DNA from: Bryobacterales bacterium | Lineage (GTDB): Bacteria > Acidobacteriota > Terriglobia > Bryobacterales > Bryobacteraceae | NCBI GenBank assembly: GCA_003517725.1 | Contig: DOZZ01000137.1 | Location: forward strand, 6,395 to 33,476 | Direction of reading: 5' to 3' | Length of the DNA stretch: 27,082 nucleotides | Shown: positions 7,746 to 15,663 of the stretch, one piece after another | Layout of the letters: each line of letters starts with the position of its first letter | How positions within the stretch are numbered: position 1 is the first letter of the stretch | Notes under the pieces: model-generated | What the model saw: the letters and a program-made list of their open reading frames with translations, nothing else | The model's database searches: none | Told to the model about the DNA's origin: nothing | Made by a program: the position numbers and the translations under genes

Positions 7746-8720
7746 CTATAGCGGCAACATCGACAGCAGCGTAAGCGCCGCGATCAGGCCTGCAAACTGA
7801 CCGCAGCCGTTCCAATCCGGCTCAGTGTCGTCGTGTTTGGAATAAGCGCGATACGCCAGCGCCAGCGCCAGGATGATGAGCATGCCCTCGCGCGAAACCA
7901 GCCACGCGAGGCCTGCCACCGCCGCCAGCAGCGCCGTCTGCGTGCGGTCGAGCGATCGCGTGCCGCGGCTGCCGTCCAGTTGCCACACCGGAATCAGATT
8001 AAACAGATTCAGCCAAGCCGTGGCATGCATCATCGCCACCCAGAAGGGCTGGCCGGTCACCACATACAGCCCAAACCACAGCAGCCCCGCGCCCAATCCC
8101 CAGATCGGCCCGGCCAGACCCACGCGCGCGTCTTCGATGGCCGACGCCGGGTGCTGTTTCAATCGGATCAGCGCGCCGAAGCCCGGAATGAAAGTAGGCG
8201 CCGTGGCCGGCACGCCATAACGGCTCAAAGCCGCCACATGGCCCATTTCGTGGATGTAAATTGAGAGCAGAAAACACAGCGCGAACTTCCAGCCCCACAG
8301 CGTCCAGTACACGCCGAAGGTGGCGAGGAACGAAAGCAATGTCCCGAGCTTTCCAAAACCCAGCAGCAGAAACTTGGCCTTGCCCAATCCCGCCGCGACC
8401 ACGCCCAAGGGCCCCAGTGACGACACGCGCTTCCACCATGGCGGGCGGGCCTCGCCCGAATGCACGCGGCTGCTGAGCGCGGCGATTTTGCTCACGATGG
8501 TGTGATATTGCTGCGTCTCGGGCGGCAGCAGCGTCAGAGCTTCGCGCCACGCGCCAAGGGCTTTCGAAACATCGCCGGCACTCTCGGCCGAGGCGGCAGC
8601 CTGCGCCAGCTCCCGCAGGCGCGCCGTATGCACCAGCGCGCCGCACGAAAGACAAGTCAGAACTCCCGGCGCCAGCTCCGCGCCGCACCGGCCGCAGGTG
8701 GTCAATACTGGAGCCGTCAT
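7746..8720 (-). CDS. Site-2-type M50 intramembrane metalloprotease with N-terminal zinc ribbon
   Basis: Protein of 324 residues. A zinc ribbon comes first (Cys9-x2-Cys12 and Cys23-x2-Cys26), then a helical stretch (about 33-90). The multi-pass protease domain has the zinc motif HEMGH (157-161) in a membrane helix and NLIPVWQLDG (241-250), where Asp249 is the third zinc ligand. These two motifs define the M50/site-2 protease family. Members cleave substrates within the membrane, often anti-sigma factors or misfolded membrane proteins. No PDZ domain is visible. The start ATG overlaps the stop of the upstream zinc-ribbon membrane gene by 4 bases (ATGA), so the two are probably translationally coupled and may work together. 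Stop is TAG at 7746, 17 bases from the convergent secreted-protein gene. Confidence 0.88.
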   Translation of the reverse strand: MTAPVLTTCGRCGAELAPGVLTCLSCGALVHTARLRELAQAAASAESAGDVSKALGAWREALTLLPPETQQYHTIVSKIAALSSRVHSGEARPPWWKRVSSLGPLGVVAAGLGKAKFLLLGFGKLGTLLSFLATFGVYWTLWGWKFALCFLLSIYIHEMGHVAALSRYGVPATAPTFIPGFGALIRLKQHPASAIEDARVGLAGPIWGLGAGLLWFGLYVVTGQPFWVAMMHATAWLNLFNLIPVWQLDGSRGTRSLDRTQTALLAAVAGLAWLVSREGMLIILALALAYRAYSKHDDTEPDWNGCGQFAGLIAALTLLSMLPL

Positions 8721-9325
8721 GCCGCGCTCACGCCGGCGTAGGGACCTGAAAATTCCACCTTCGCCGGTTGATTGAATTTCCAGGCCTGCCACAGGCCAAT
8801 GCCCGTGATGACCAGGCTCAAGGGATGCCGCAGGCCTCCCGTTAACGGCTCGCCCAGGGCCAGACCCGCCAGCGTGAGGTCGCTCACCTGAGCCCCAGCT
8901 TGGGCGCGCGCGGCGTAAAGCCCCGGCAGGTATGAACTGGCGATCGCCACGTACGTGAGCGCCACGGCCAGCGCCTGATACTTGCGGCCGCCCGGCGCGC
9001 CCGAGCCTTGGCGCACGGCTCTGCCAACCAGGTAACCCACGGCCACCGCGATCAAACCAATTTGCAGATGCGTAATCGCCAGGACCGCATAATAAAGGAC
9101 CGCTCCGGCCGCCGCCGCGCCCGCGCCATATAGCGCCGCGCGTCCCATCTGCCCCGGATTCCCCAGTTGCTGCTCGATAACCCCGCGGCACGCGCGGCAG
9201 AAGACACGGCCGTTGGCGCGATAGTAATCCGAAATAGCCGGCCGCTGGCAACCTGAACAGACTGGCCCGCTGCCGCCGGCGTATTCGGCGGTGTCGAACT
9301 GCAGCGGGGCATCCGGTGGTTCCAT
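8717..9325 (-). CDS. Zinc-ribbon/B-box-like membrane protein of unknown function
   Basis: Protein of 202 residues. The N terminus has paired cysteines, CSGCQ and then CRACRG (about 23-46), as in a zinc ribbon. About four hydrophobic segments follow (about 62-82, 87-104, 118-136 and 163-180). The sequence is Ala/Gly-rich and ends in a short polar tail. I do not recognise a named family. It lies 18 bases downstream of the NYN/LOTUS gene and overlaps the M50 protease gene by 4 bases. A zinc ribbon in both neighbouring membrane proteins suggests a shared complex or pathway, which is inference. Confidence 0.78.
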   Translation of the reverse strand: MEPPDAPLQFDTAEYAGGSGPVCSGCQRPAISDYYRANGRVFCRACRGVIEQQLGNPGQMGRAALYGAGAAAAGAVLYYAVLAITHLQIGLIAVAVGYLVGRAVRQGSGAPGGRKYQALAVALTYVAIASSYLPGLYAARAQAGAQVSDLTLAGLALGEPLTGGLRHPLSLVITGIGLWQAWKFNQPAKVEFSGPYAGVSAA

Positions 9326-9343
9326 AGAACGGCCGCGATGGCT

Positions 9344-10702
9344 TTATTCCATTACGCCCGGCGGCGGCGCGGGTTTGCGAGTGCGCTTCACCGGGGCGCG
9401 TTTGGTGGGCCCGCCCGCCCGCTTGCGCTTAGTGACCATGTTGCCATTCACTTCGGAGCCCGACTTGCGCGGGCTGGACGAGCGCTTCACCGGTGTTGAA
9501 CCCGCGGTCGGCTGCCCCGGCACTTCCGGCTGCGGCTCTTCCTCTTCGGGCAGCTCCTCGGCGATCGGGACCGGCTCCACCGCAGGCAGTGCCGGCGGAT
9601 GGAATTCGGCGCCCAGGTACACCGTGAGCCCCTTCTCCTCGTCCGGCTGCATGCGCACCACGCCTTTGTCCTGCGCGTAGTTCAGAAAATCGTTGAACTC
9701 CTGGAAGCCGTAAACTTTCCAGTCGAAGGTCGGCTGCTCTTCGCGCACCCACTCGGCCAGGTCCGCCGCCAGTTGCCCTTCTTCCATCTCGATGCGATGG
9801 CTTTCGAGCACGTCGCGCAGCGCCGGCAGCGCCTCTTCCGGACGCGCCGTCTTCTCGCTCTGGCCCGGATGCTTGCGCTGGATCATGTAACGGCCTTCGC
9901 CGCCGGTCACCAGCACGTGGTCGGCTTTGCGCAGCTTTTCAATGAAGTCGGTGAACGAGTTGGCCCCGTACGCCTTCTCACTGAAGCTCGAATCCAGCTG
10001 CAGCATGGTGGATTTCAGCAGCCCCAGTTGCGGCCGCACCTCGCGCCGGTCCAGCACTTGCAGTGCGCGCTCCACCAGCGGCATGGCCTGCGCCAGTTCG
10101 AGAGCCGGACGCCTTTGATGCGACCCGCCGCCCCCACCGCCGCCGCCTCGCTGTTGATGCTGCCGATCCTGCCGCGCGTGTGGCGTGGGGCCCGAGGCCG
10201 TCTGCACCGATACCGGCGAAGCCTTGGGCACCGACTCGTCCACCATCGACTCGTAGCTGATGAACTCGTGGCAGTTCTTCTGCAGGATAGTGCTGGTAAA
10301 GGCCCGTCCGCCCACCACGAAGATGGTCTTGTCGTACTGCTTCAGCTTGTTCACCAGCGCGATGAAGTCGCTGTCGCCGCTAACAATGGCGAACGCATTG
10401 ATGTGATCGTGGGTGAAGGCCATCTCGAGCGCATCGAGCGCCAGGTTGATGTCCGCGCCGTTCTTGTCGCCGCGCGGCGACGGGTCGCGCTGCACCATCT
10501 GCACCGCGTGCTCCGACAACGTGCGCGTGAAATTCTCCTGCCGGCCCCAATTGGCATAGGCGATCTTGGTGACGATTTCACCGCGCTCTTTCAGCGCTTC
10601 GAGCACCGCCGCGACGTCGAATTCGCGCTGCAGGGTCGACTTGACGCCGATCTCGATATTGTCGAAGTCGATAAATACTGCAATCTTCAGTTGCTTTTCC
10701 AT
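9344..10702 (-). CDS. NYN-domain putative ribonuclease with two OST-HTH/LOTUS-like domains
   Basis: Protein of 452 residues. The N-terminal PIN-like NYN domain (about 5-155) shows the acidic metal site: Asp12 and Asp14 in FIDFDN, Asp84 in GADINLALDAL, and Asp110 and Asp112 in SGDSDF. A low-complexity linker with eight Gly in a row (186-193) follows. Two winged-helix segments of OST-HTH/LOTUS type come next (about 200-275 and 288-365), both known elsewhere as RNA-binding modules. The C terminus has an acidic Pro/Glu stretch and then a Lys/Arg-rich tail (about 405-447) suited to nucleic acid binding. Predicted role: metal-dependent RNA cleavage or RNA handling. ATG at 10702 was chosen because GGAAGG lies 7 bases upstream; an ATG five codons earlier lacks such a site. 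The gene starts 27 bases after the mutase small subunit. Confidence 0.87.
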   Translation of the reverse strand: MEKQLKIAVFIDFDNIEIGVKSTLQREFDVAAVLEALKERGEIVTKIAYANWGRQENFTRTLSEHAVQMVQRDPSPRGDKNGADINLALDALEMAFTHDHINAFAIVSGDSDFIALVNKLKQYDKTIFVVGGRAFTSTILQKNCHEFISYESMVDESVPKASPVSVQTASGPTPHARQDRQHQQRGGGGGGGGSHQRRPALELAQAMPLVERALQVLDRREVRPQLGLLKSTMLQLDSSFSEKAYGANSFTDFIEKLRKADHVLVTGGEGRYMIQRKHPGQSEKTARPEEALPALRDVLESHRIEMEEGQLAADLAEWVREEQPTFDWKVYGFQEFNDFLNYAQDKGVVRMQPDEEKGLTVYLGAEFHPPALPAVEPVPIAEELPEEEEPQPEVPGQPTAGSTPVKRSSSPRKSGSEVNGNMVTKRKRAGGPTKRAPVKRTRKPAPPPGVME

Positions 10703-10709
10703 TGAAGAA

Positions 10710-10715
10710 CCTTCC
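10710..10715 (-). promoter_or_regulatory. Shine-Dalgarno GGAAGG deciding the NYN gene start
   Basis: GGAAGG on the minus strand lies 7 bases before the ATG at 10702. The alternative ATG at 10717 overlaps this site and has no good ribosome site of its own. Confidence 0.6.
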
Positions 10716-10729
10716 ATCTTGCCAGTCCT

Positions 10730-11146
10730 TTACGCGGGGTGCGCTGCCGTCCTGCCGGTGGCGTTGCGGATGAACTCGACTATCTCATCGAGCGACGACC
10801 CAGGTTGAAACACCGCGGCAACTCCCTGCTGTTTCAGAGTGATGACGTCCGCGTCGGGAATAATGCCCCCGACAATAACCCGCACATCCAACATCTCGTG
10901 TTCACGAAGCAATTGCATCAGGCGCGGCACAATGGCATTGTGCGCGCCGGAAAGGATCGAAAGCCCGATCACCTGCACGTCTTCCTGCAGGGCGGCATGC
11001 ACGATCATCTCCGCGGACTGACGCAGACCAGTATAGATTACTTCCATACCGGCGTCGCGCAGCGCCCGGGCAATTACCTTGGCCCCGCGGTCGTGCCCAT
11101 CCAGGCCGGGTTTGGCCACCAGGACTCGAATCGGCGGTTTCTGCAT
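10730..11146 (-). CDS. icmB: B12-binding small subunit of acyl-CoA mutase (isobutyryl-CoA mutase type)
   Basis: Protein of 138 residues formed by a single cobalamin-binding Rossmann-like domain. The DxHxxG motif is Asp16-Gly-His18-Asp-Arg-Gly21, where the His is the lower cobalt ligand. GLSILSG (about 61-67) and VGGIIPDAD (about 92-100) are the usual loops around the nucleotide tail. Its length fits the separate small subunit of isobutyryl-CoA mutase and of split methylmalonyl-CoA mutases. It begins 6 bases after the large subunit and surely forms one enzyme with it. The choice of symbol depends on the substrate residues in the large subunit. Confidence 0.85.
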   Translation of the reverse strand: MQKPPIRVLVAKPGLDGHDRGAKVIARALRDAGMEVIYTGLRQSAEMIVHAALQEDVQVIGLSILSGAHNAIVPRLMQLLREHEMLDVRVIVGGIIPDADVITLKQQGVAAVFQPGSSLDEIVEFIRNATGRTAAHPA

Positions 11147-11152
11147 CGGGAA

Positions 11153-12733
11153 TTAAAGGACGCTCGTCTCTTGGTGCGTGCCGAACACCGTCCGCAGTGT
11201 CTGGCAGATTTCCCCTAAAGTAGCGTAAGCACGGACTGCTTCTAGGATACATGGCATCATGTTCCCGTTGCCCGCCGCCGTCTTCCGCAGGGCCTCAAGC
11301 GCCGTGGTCACCCGCACAGTATCGCGCCGGGCCCGCAACTCGCTCAGCTTGCGGCATTGGTTCTCGGCGGCCGCCGCATCGATCTTCAGCAGCGGCACCG
11401 GGGCGTCCAGTTCGACCGTGTAGCGGTTCACGCCGACTATCACGCGCTCGCCCGCTTCCACTTCGCGCTGGTAGCGGTAGCTGGCGTCGGCAATCTCGCG
11501 CTGCGGGAAGCCGCTCTCGATGGCCGCCACCATGCCGCCCATCGCGTCAATGCGCCGTATATAGTCGAGCGCCCCTTCATATAAGCGCTGCGTCAGGCTC
11601 TCGACAAAGTAACTGCCGCCGAACGGGTCGGGCTCCCCGGTGATACCGGTCTCGTGCGCGATCACCTGTTGCGTACGCAGCGCGATCGTAACGGCATGCT
11701 CGGAGGGCAGCGCGAAAGCTTCGTCGAGCGAATTGGTGTGCAGCGACTGCGTGCCGCCCAGCACTCCGGCCAGCGCCTGCAGCGTGGTCCGCACGATGTT
11801 GTTGTAAGGTTGCTGCCAGGTCAGTGAACAACCGGCGGTCTGCGTGTGGAATCGCAGCTTCAGGCTGCGCGGGTCTTTGGCGCCATAGCGCTCCCGCAGC
11901 AGCGTGGCCCACAGCTTCCGCGCCGCCCGGTATTTCGCGATCTCCTCGAAAAAATCACTGTGCGCGTTGAAAAAGAAGCTCAGCCGCGGCGCAAACTCGT
12001 CGATCTTCAAACCGCGCGCGATGCCGTGGTCTACGTATTCCAGGCCATCGCGGATGGTGAACGCCAGCTCCTGCAGCGCCGTCGAGCCGGCCTCGCGGAT
12101 GTGATACCCACTGATCGAAATGGGATTGAAGCGCGGCGTGTGGCGGGTCGCGTATTCGAGCGTGTCAGTCACCAGCCGCATGGAAGGCGCGGGCGGAAAA
12201 ATGAACTCTTTCTGCGCGATGTACTCCTTCAGAATGTCGTTCTGCAGCGTGCCCGAGAGCCGCGTCCAGTCGACACCCTGCTCTTCCGCGACCACCAGGT
12301 ACATGGCCCAGAGGATGGCGGCCGGCGAGTTGATGGTCATCGAAATGCTGATGTCGCCAAGCGGAATATCCCGCAGCAGCGCCTGCATGTCCTCGAGCGA
12401 GCAGATCGAAGCCCCGCAATGCCCCACCTCGCCCCGCGCCGCCGGATGGTCGGCATCGTAGCCCATCAGCGTCGGCAGATCGAACGCTACCGAAAGCCCG
12501 CTCTGGCCCTGCTCCAGCAGGTAGCGGTAGCGCAGGTTGGTCTCCTCGGGCGTGGCGAATCCCGAGAACTGGCGCACGGTCCACAGCCGGTCGCGGTACA
12601 TGCTGGGGTGGATGCCGCGTGTATAGGGAAACTCGCCAGGCGCCGGCGGCAGCGCGCCGTCCTCATAGAGTGCCGCCACGGGCTCGCCGCTGATGGTGGT
12701 GAAGCGCTTCTCGGCGGCTGTGGGCCGGCTCAC
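11153..12733 (-). CDS. icmA: Acyl-CoA mutase large subunit, probably isobutyryl-CoA mutase
   Basis: Protein of 526 residues, the catalytic barrel of the methylmalonyl-CoA mutase superfamily without its own B12 domain. Family landmarks are TRGIHPSMY (38-46), GLSVAFDLP (79-87), [11 protein letters not shown] (161-171), [12 protein letters not shown] (205-215, catalytic His211) and [10 protein letters not shown]. Two residues decide the substrate. Where methylmalonyl-CoA mutase has Tyr (RQYAGF) this protein has Phe56 (RQFSGF). Where that enzyme has the carboxylate-binding Arg, this one has Gln174 (EYIAQKEF). The Phe/Gln pair is the known mark of isobutyryl-CoA mutase, which interconverts isobutyryl-CoA and n-butyryl-CoA. 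An automatic label of methylmalonyl-CoA mutase would probably be wrong. The start is GTG, with TAAACT 7 bases upstream and no Shine-Dalgarno. Confidence 0.87.
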   Translation of the reverse strand: MSRPTAAEKRFTTISGEPVAALYEDGALPPAPGEFPYTRGIHPSMYRDRLWTVRQFSGFATPEETNLRYRYLLEQGQSGLSVAFDLPTLMGYDADHPAARGEVGHCGASICSLEDMQALLRDIPLGDISISMTINSPAAILWAMYLVVAEEQGVDWTRLSGTLQNDILKEYIAQKEFIFPPAPSMRLVTDTLEYATRHTPRFNPISISGYHIREAGSTALQELAFTIRDGLEYVDHGIARGLKIDEFAPRLSFFFNAHSDFFEEIAKYRAARKLWATLLRERYGAKDPRSLKLRFHTQTAGCSLTWQQPYNNIVRTTLQALAGVLGGTQSLHTNSLDEAFALPSEHAVTIALRTQQVIAHETGITGEPDPFGGSYFVESLTQRLYEGALDYIRRIDAMGGMVAAIESGFPQREIADASYRYQREVEAGERVIVGVNRYTVELDAPVPLLKIDAAAAENQCRKLSELRARRDTVRVTTALEALRKTAAGNGNMMPCILEAVRAYATLGEICQTLRTVFGTHQETSVL

Positions 12734-12740
12734 ACTTGCC

Positions 12741-12746
12741 AGTTTA
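12741..12746 (-). promoter_or_regulatory. Putative -10 box (TAAACT) of the mutase operon
   Basis: TAAACT on the minus strand ends 7 bases before the GTG start at 12733. This would put the transcript start at or next to the start codon. It lies back to back with the TATACT of the divergent phosphomannomutase gene, within a 45-base gap. Confidence 0.4.
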
Positions 12747-12764
12747 GCGCGCGCGCCGGCACGT

Positions 12765-12770
12765 TATACT
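12765..12770 (+). promoter_or_regulatory. Putative -10 box (TATACT) of the phosphomannomutase gene
   Basis: TATACT ends 8 bases before the ATG at 12779, and no Shine-Dalgarno lies in between. The spacing fits a leaderless or near-leaderless transcript. No convincing -35 at 17 bases was found. Confidence 0.45.
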
Positions 12771-12778
12771 TTCGCCAG

Positions 12779-14128
12779 ATGCTGAAAACGACCATCTTCC
12801 GCGAGTACGATATTCGCGGCATCGCGGAAGAAGAACTGCTCGACGGCGGAATCGCGGACCTGGGCCGCGCCGTCGGCACCTACCTGTTGCGCCACAACGG
12901 TCCCAACGTCAACCTCGGCCGCGATTGCCGCCTCAGCTCCACGCGCCTGCGCAACGCTTTGATCCAAGGCTTGAAGTCCACCGGCTGCCACGTCACCGAC
13001 ATCGGCGTGGTCCCGACGCCGCTGCTGTACTACTCGACGGTGCACCTCAAAGCCGCCGGCGGGGTGATGATCACCGGCAGCCATAATCCGGCCGAGTACA
13101 ACGGCTTCAAAGTAGTTTGCGGCGCCGGCACCATCCATGGCGACGAGATTCAGCAGCTCCGCCACATGATGGAGCTGCGCGACTTCATCGAGGGCCAGGG
13201 CTCCGAACGCGCCTTCGATATCGAAACTCCGTACGTCGACGAGGTCAGCGCCCAGTTCGACTTCAAGCGCCGCGTAAAAGTGGTATGCGACGCCGGCAAC
13301 GGCACCGCCGGACCCGCCATGCACCGCATCCTCGCTCGGCTCAACGTCGACTACCGCGAAATGTTCTTCGAGATGGACGGAAACTTTCCCAACCACCATC
13401 CCGATCCCACGGTTCCGTCCAACCTGAAACAGCTGGTGGCCGCCGTCAAAAAAGAAAAGGCCGACCTGGGCATCGCCTTCGATGGCGATTCCGACCGCAT
13501 CGGCGCCGTCGACGACAAAGGCAACGTCATCTACGGCGACCAGCTCATGATCATCTACGCGCGCGAGATTCTGTCGCGCAAGCCGGGCTCGACGGTGATT
13601 GGCGAAGTCAAGTGCTCGCAGTCGCTCTACGACGACATCCGCAAGCACGGCGGCCACGGCATCATGTGGAAGACCGGCCACTCGCTGATCAAGGCTAAGA
13701 TGAAAGAGACGCACGCCGAACTAGCCGGCGAGATGAGCGGCCACATGTTCTTCGCCGACCGCTATTACGGCTTCGATGACGCGCTGTACGCCGCGTGCCG
13801 CCTGATGGAGATCGTGTCGAAGTCAGGCCAAAAACTTTCGGCGCAGCTGGCCGATCTGCCCAAAACAGTCACGACGCCCGAGATTCGCGTCGATTGCGAA
13901 GACGAGCAGAAATTCGACGTAGTGCGCCGCGTCACCGAACACTTCCAGAAACTCTACGAAGTAACGGCAGTGGACGGCGCGCGCATCAACTTCCCGGACG
14001 GCTGGGGCCTGGTGCGAGCCTCCAACACGCAGCCGGTGCTAGTGCTGCGCTTCGAAGCCGCCACGCCCGAGCTACTAAAAAAATATCGCGACGAAGTAGA
14101 AAAGGCAGTAGAAGGCGCCCGCGCCTAG
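12779..14128 (+). CDS. Phosphomannomutase/phosphoglucomutase
   Basis: Protein of 449 residues with the four-domain alpha-D-phosphohexomutase layout. It begins IFREYDIRGI, typical of the bacterial PMM/PGM (AlgC/ManB) group. The phosphoserine loop is TGSHNPAEYNGFK with Ser101. The metal loop is DGDSDR (235-240). The sugar-binding loop is GEMSGH (317-322). The phosphate-binding loop near the C terminus is RASNTQP. The enzyme interconverts the 6- and 1-phosphates of mannose or glucose and supplies sugar nucleotides for polysaccharides, which fits the glycan operon further along. ATG at 12779 opens right at the domain start; the frame is open far upstream, but that part is antisense to the mutase. 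The stop TAG overlaps the stop of the convergent gene within CTAG. Confidence 0.92.
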   Translation: MLKTTIFREYDIRGIAEEELLDGGIADLGRAVGTYLLRHNGPNVNLGRDCRLSSTRLRNALIQGLKSTGCHVTDIGVVPTPLLYYSTVHLKAAGGVMITGSHNPAEYNGFKVVCGAGTIHGDEIQQLRHMMELRDFIEGQGSERAFDIETPYVDEVSAQFDFKRRVKVVCDAGNGTAGPAMHRILARLNVDYREMFFEMDGNFPNHHPDPTVPSNLKQLVAAVKKEKADLGIAFDGDSDRIGAVDDKGNVIYGDQLMIIYAREILSRKPGSTVIGEVKCSQSLYDDIRKHGGHGIMWKTGHSLIKAKMKETHAELAGEMSGHMFFADRYYGFDDALYAACRLMEIVSKSGQKLSAQLADLPKTVTTPEIRVDCEDEQKFDVVRRVTEHFQKLYEVTAVDGARINFPDGWGLVRASNTQPVLVLRFEAATPELLKKYRDEVEKAVEGARA

Positions 14129-14628
14129 TTACGCGGCCCGTAGTTCTCAGTGCGCCCAGCCAGCGGCTGCACCAATCCATTGCCGCAGACCGCCACGCCG
14201 GTGCGCGTCAGCGCATGCAGAAAATTTTGGAACAGAGCATAGAACACCTGCTCCGTAATGGGCTGCCGCCCCGGCAACCGAAACGTCGCGGGCAGCTCTT
14301 TGTTGATCTTCACCCGCACCGAATAAACCTGGCTGCGTCCCGAGCGGTCGCGCTTATTAGCCACCGAAATAGGCGTCTGCATCACGCCGCCGGTACGGCC
14401 ATCGACATAGAACTGGCAGCGCGAAAACCAGCCCAGGTTGGCGGGATCGGCGGCATCGAACAGCAGCAACGGGTTCTGCCGGTCAAGCGCGGTCAGGTCC
14501 AGTTGTATGTTGCGATCATTCTCGCGCAGCTTGCTTTCAAAGCCGGCCTGCTTGGCCGCGGCCGACACTTCTTCGTTTTCAAGCTCCAGGAGGATGTACT
14601 TGTAATCCCCCGCCTGCAATACCTGCAT
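14125..14628 (-). CDS. Hypothetical protein, 167 residues
   Basis: I do not recognise a family. The protein has no signal peptide or membrane segment and looks soluble, with alternating strands and helices and an amphipathic helix near VFYALFQNFLHAL (about 128-140). It is convergent with the phosphomannomutase gene, and the two stop codons overlap in CTAG (14125-14128). It lies 82 bases from the end of the amidohydrolase gene on the same strand and may share its transcript. Coding is supported by length, codon use and an ATG start that fits the gap. Function is unknown. Confidence 0.65.
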   Translation of the reverse strand: MQVLQAGDYKYILLELENEEVSAAAKQAGFESKLRENDRNIQLDLTALDRQNPLLLFDAADPANLGWFSRCQFYVDGRTGGVMQTPISVANKRDRSGRSQVYSVRVKINKELPATFRLPGRQPITEQVFYALFQNFLHALTRTGVAVCGNGLVQPLAGRTENYGPRN

Positions 14629-14710
14629 GAACTCTCATTCTAACGTTTCCGTTACCGAACCCAAAAGTTATTTGGTCCGGAACGTCACGGCGGGAGCGTC
14701 TGCTAGCGCC

Positions 14711-15646
14711 TCACGCGCTCAACCGATACGTCCTGTGCCCGTTCTGCCAAGTCAGTTTCCGCAAAATTTGGGGGCTTGTGGAAGCTTTCAGCAGCGTCAA
14801 GGTCTCGCGCGCCACGCACTTGCCAGCCAACCGCGCGGCGGCGGGGTTACCGGGTTGGCCGGTGCCCGAGCCTTTGCCATCCTGGCAGCCGCAGTCGCTG
14901 CCGAAGATCAACTTGTCCTGGTGGCGCTTGAGAAACCCGGCGGTGAACTCGGCATCTCTCGACAGCGCATTGTTGCCGGAATTCGCCGATAGATCGCCAA
15001 ACAGATTCGGATAATCGCCCAGCAGCTTGTCGGTCACGCCGCCCCGCTTAACCGGTCCCGTCGGATAAGCCGACTGGTTGGCGTAAGCCGCGTCGACATT
15101 GGCCCAGAACGCATCCGCGTGTCCCACGAAACGCGTCTTCGGGTAAGCCTTCAGCATGGTTTCAAAATTCTTGAAGCCCGTGCTGAACGTGCCTTCCCCA
15201 TCGAAATGTGGTACCTCCTGAAAGTGCACCAGAATCGGCACATTCAGTTCCGCGGCCAGCGCGTACATGCGCCGCAGCTCCGGGCCGTCCGCCGCTACGT
15301 GCGACTTCAGTTCGCCCAAGCCAATCGCCCCCTGCTTCACGGCTTTTGTCAAAACTGCCGCGGCATCGGGCTTGGTGATGTCGGTCGATGCCGACCACAC
15401 AAAGCGCCCCGGGTACTTGGCCTGCGCCGCCTTGACCCGATCGGCGTCCCTGGCATTTGCCAGCAGAATGGCCTTCTGTACGCCGCTGCCATCGATATGG
15501 GCGAAGTTGCCGTCGATGTTCTGCCGCAAATGCAGATGGATATCCATCACCGGCACGCCCCACAAAGCGGACGGCGCCGGTTCAGCCTTCAACAGCGAAA
15601 CGGCGAGCGACGCAGCCGTGGCGTGGAGAAACTTTCTTCGATTCAT
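14711..15646 (-). CDS. Tat-exported amidohydrolase (amidohydrolase-2 family)
   Basis: Protein of 311 residues. It starts MNRRKFLHATAAS, a twin-arginine export signal, with a hydrophobic stretch to about residue 20. The metal-dependent TIM-barrel shows the HxH motif at His37 and His39 (MDIHLHL), Glu112, His141 (ILVHFQE), His176 (FVGHADAF) and Asp251 (FGSDCGCQDG). These fit the amidohydrolase-2 fold of TIM-barrel hydrolases and decarboxylases. The substrate cannot be told from sequence. The frame stays open upstream, but that part is the decayed oxidoreductase remnant, and the Tat signal marks the true start. TAGAAT lies 11 bases before the ATG, suggesting its own leaderless promoter. Confidence 0.87.
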   Translation of the reverse strand: MNRRKFLHATAASLAVSLLKAEPAPSALWGVPVMDIHLHLRQNIDGNFAHIDGSGVQKAILLANARDADRVKAAQAKYPGRFVWSASTDITKPDAAAVLTKAVKQGAIGLGELKSHVAADGPELRRMYALAAELNVPILVHFQEVPHFDGEGTFSTGFKNFETMLKAYPKTRFVGHADAFWANVDAAYANQSAYPTGPVKRGGVTDKLLGDYPNLFGDLSANSGNNALSRDAEFTAGFLKRHQDKLIFGSDCGCQDGKGSGTGQPGNPAAARLAGKCVARETLTLLKASTSPQILRKLTWQNGHRTYRLSA

Positions 15647-15657
15647 AAGTTGGTCGT

Positions 15658-15663
15658 ATTCTA
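15658..15663 (-). promoter_or_regulatory. Putative -10 box (TAGAAT) of the amidohydrolase gene
   Basis: TAGAAT on the minus strand ends 11 bases before the ATG at 15646. It overlaps the stop codon of the iorB remnant. No Shine-Dalgarno lies between box and start. Confidence 0.4.

Noticed and set aside
7737..7755. GCCGC/GCGGC hairpin between the secreted-protein and M50 genes
   Set aside because: The stem is only five base pairs, has no T-run, and overlaps the stop codon; chance is likely in GC-rich DNA.
8721..9251. In-frame extension upstream of the M50 protease start
   Set aside because: It overlaps the zinc-ribbon membrane gene in another frame. The ATG at 8720 forms an ATGA overlap and opens on the zinc ribbon.
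11846..12778. In-frame extension upstream of the phosphomannomutase start
   Set aside because: It is antisense to the mutase gene; family members begin at FREYDIRG, which matches the ATG at 12779.
12764..13714. Open frame of 316 codons on the minus strand
   Set aside because: It is antisense to the phosphomannomutase gene, whose catalytic motifs are all intact. It is a shadow frame.
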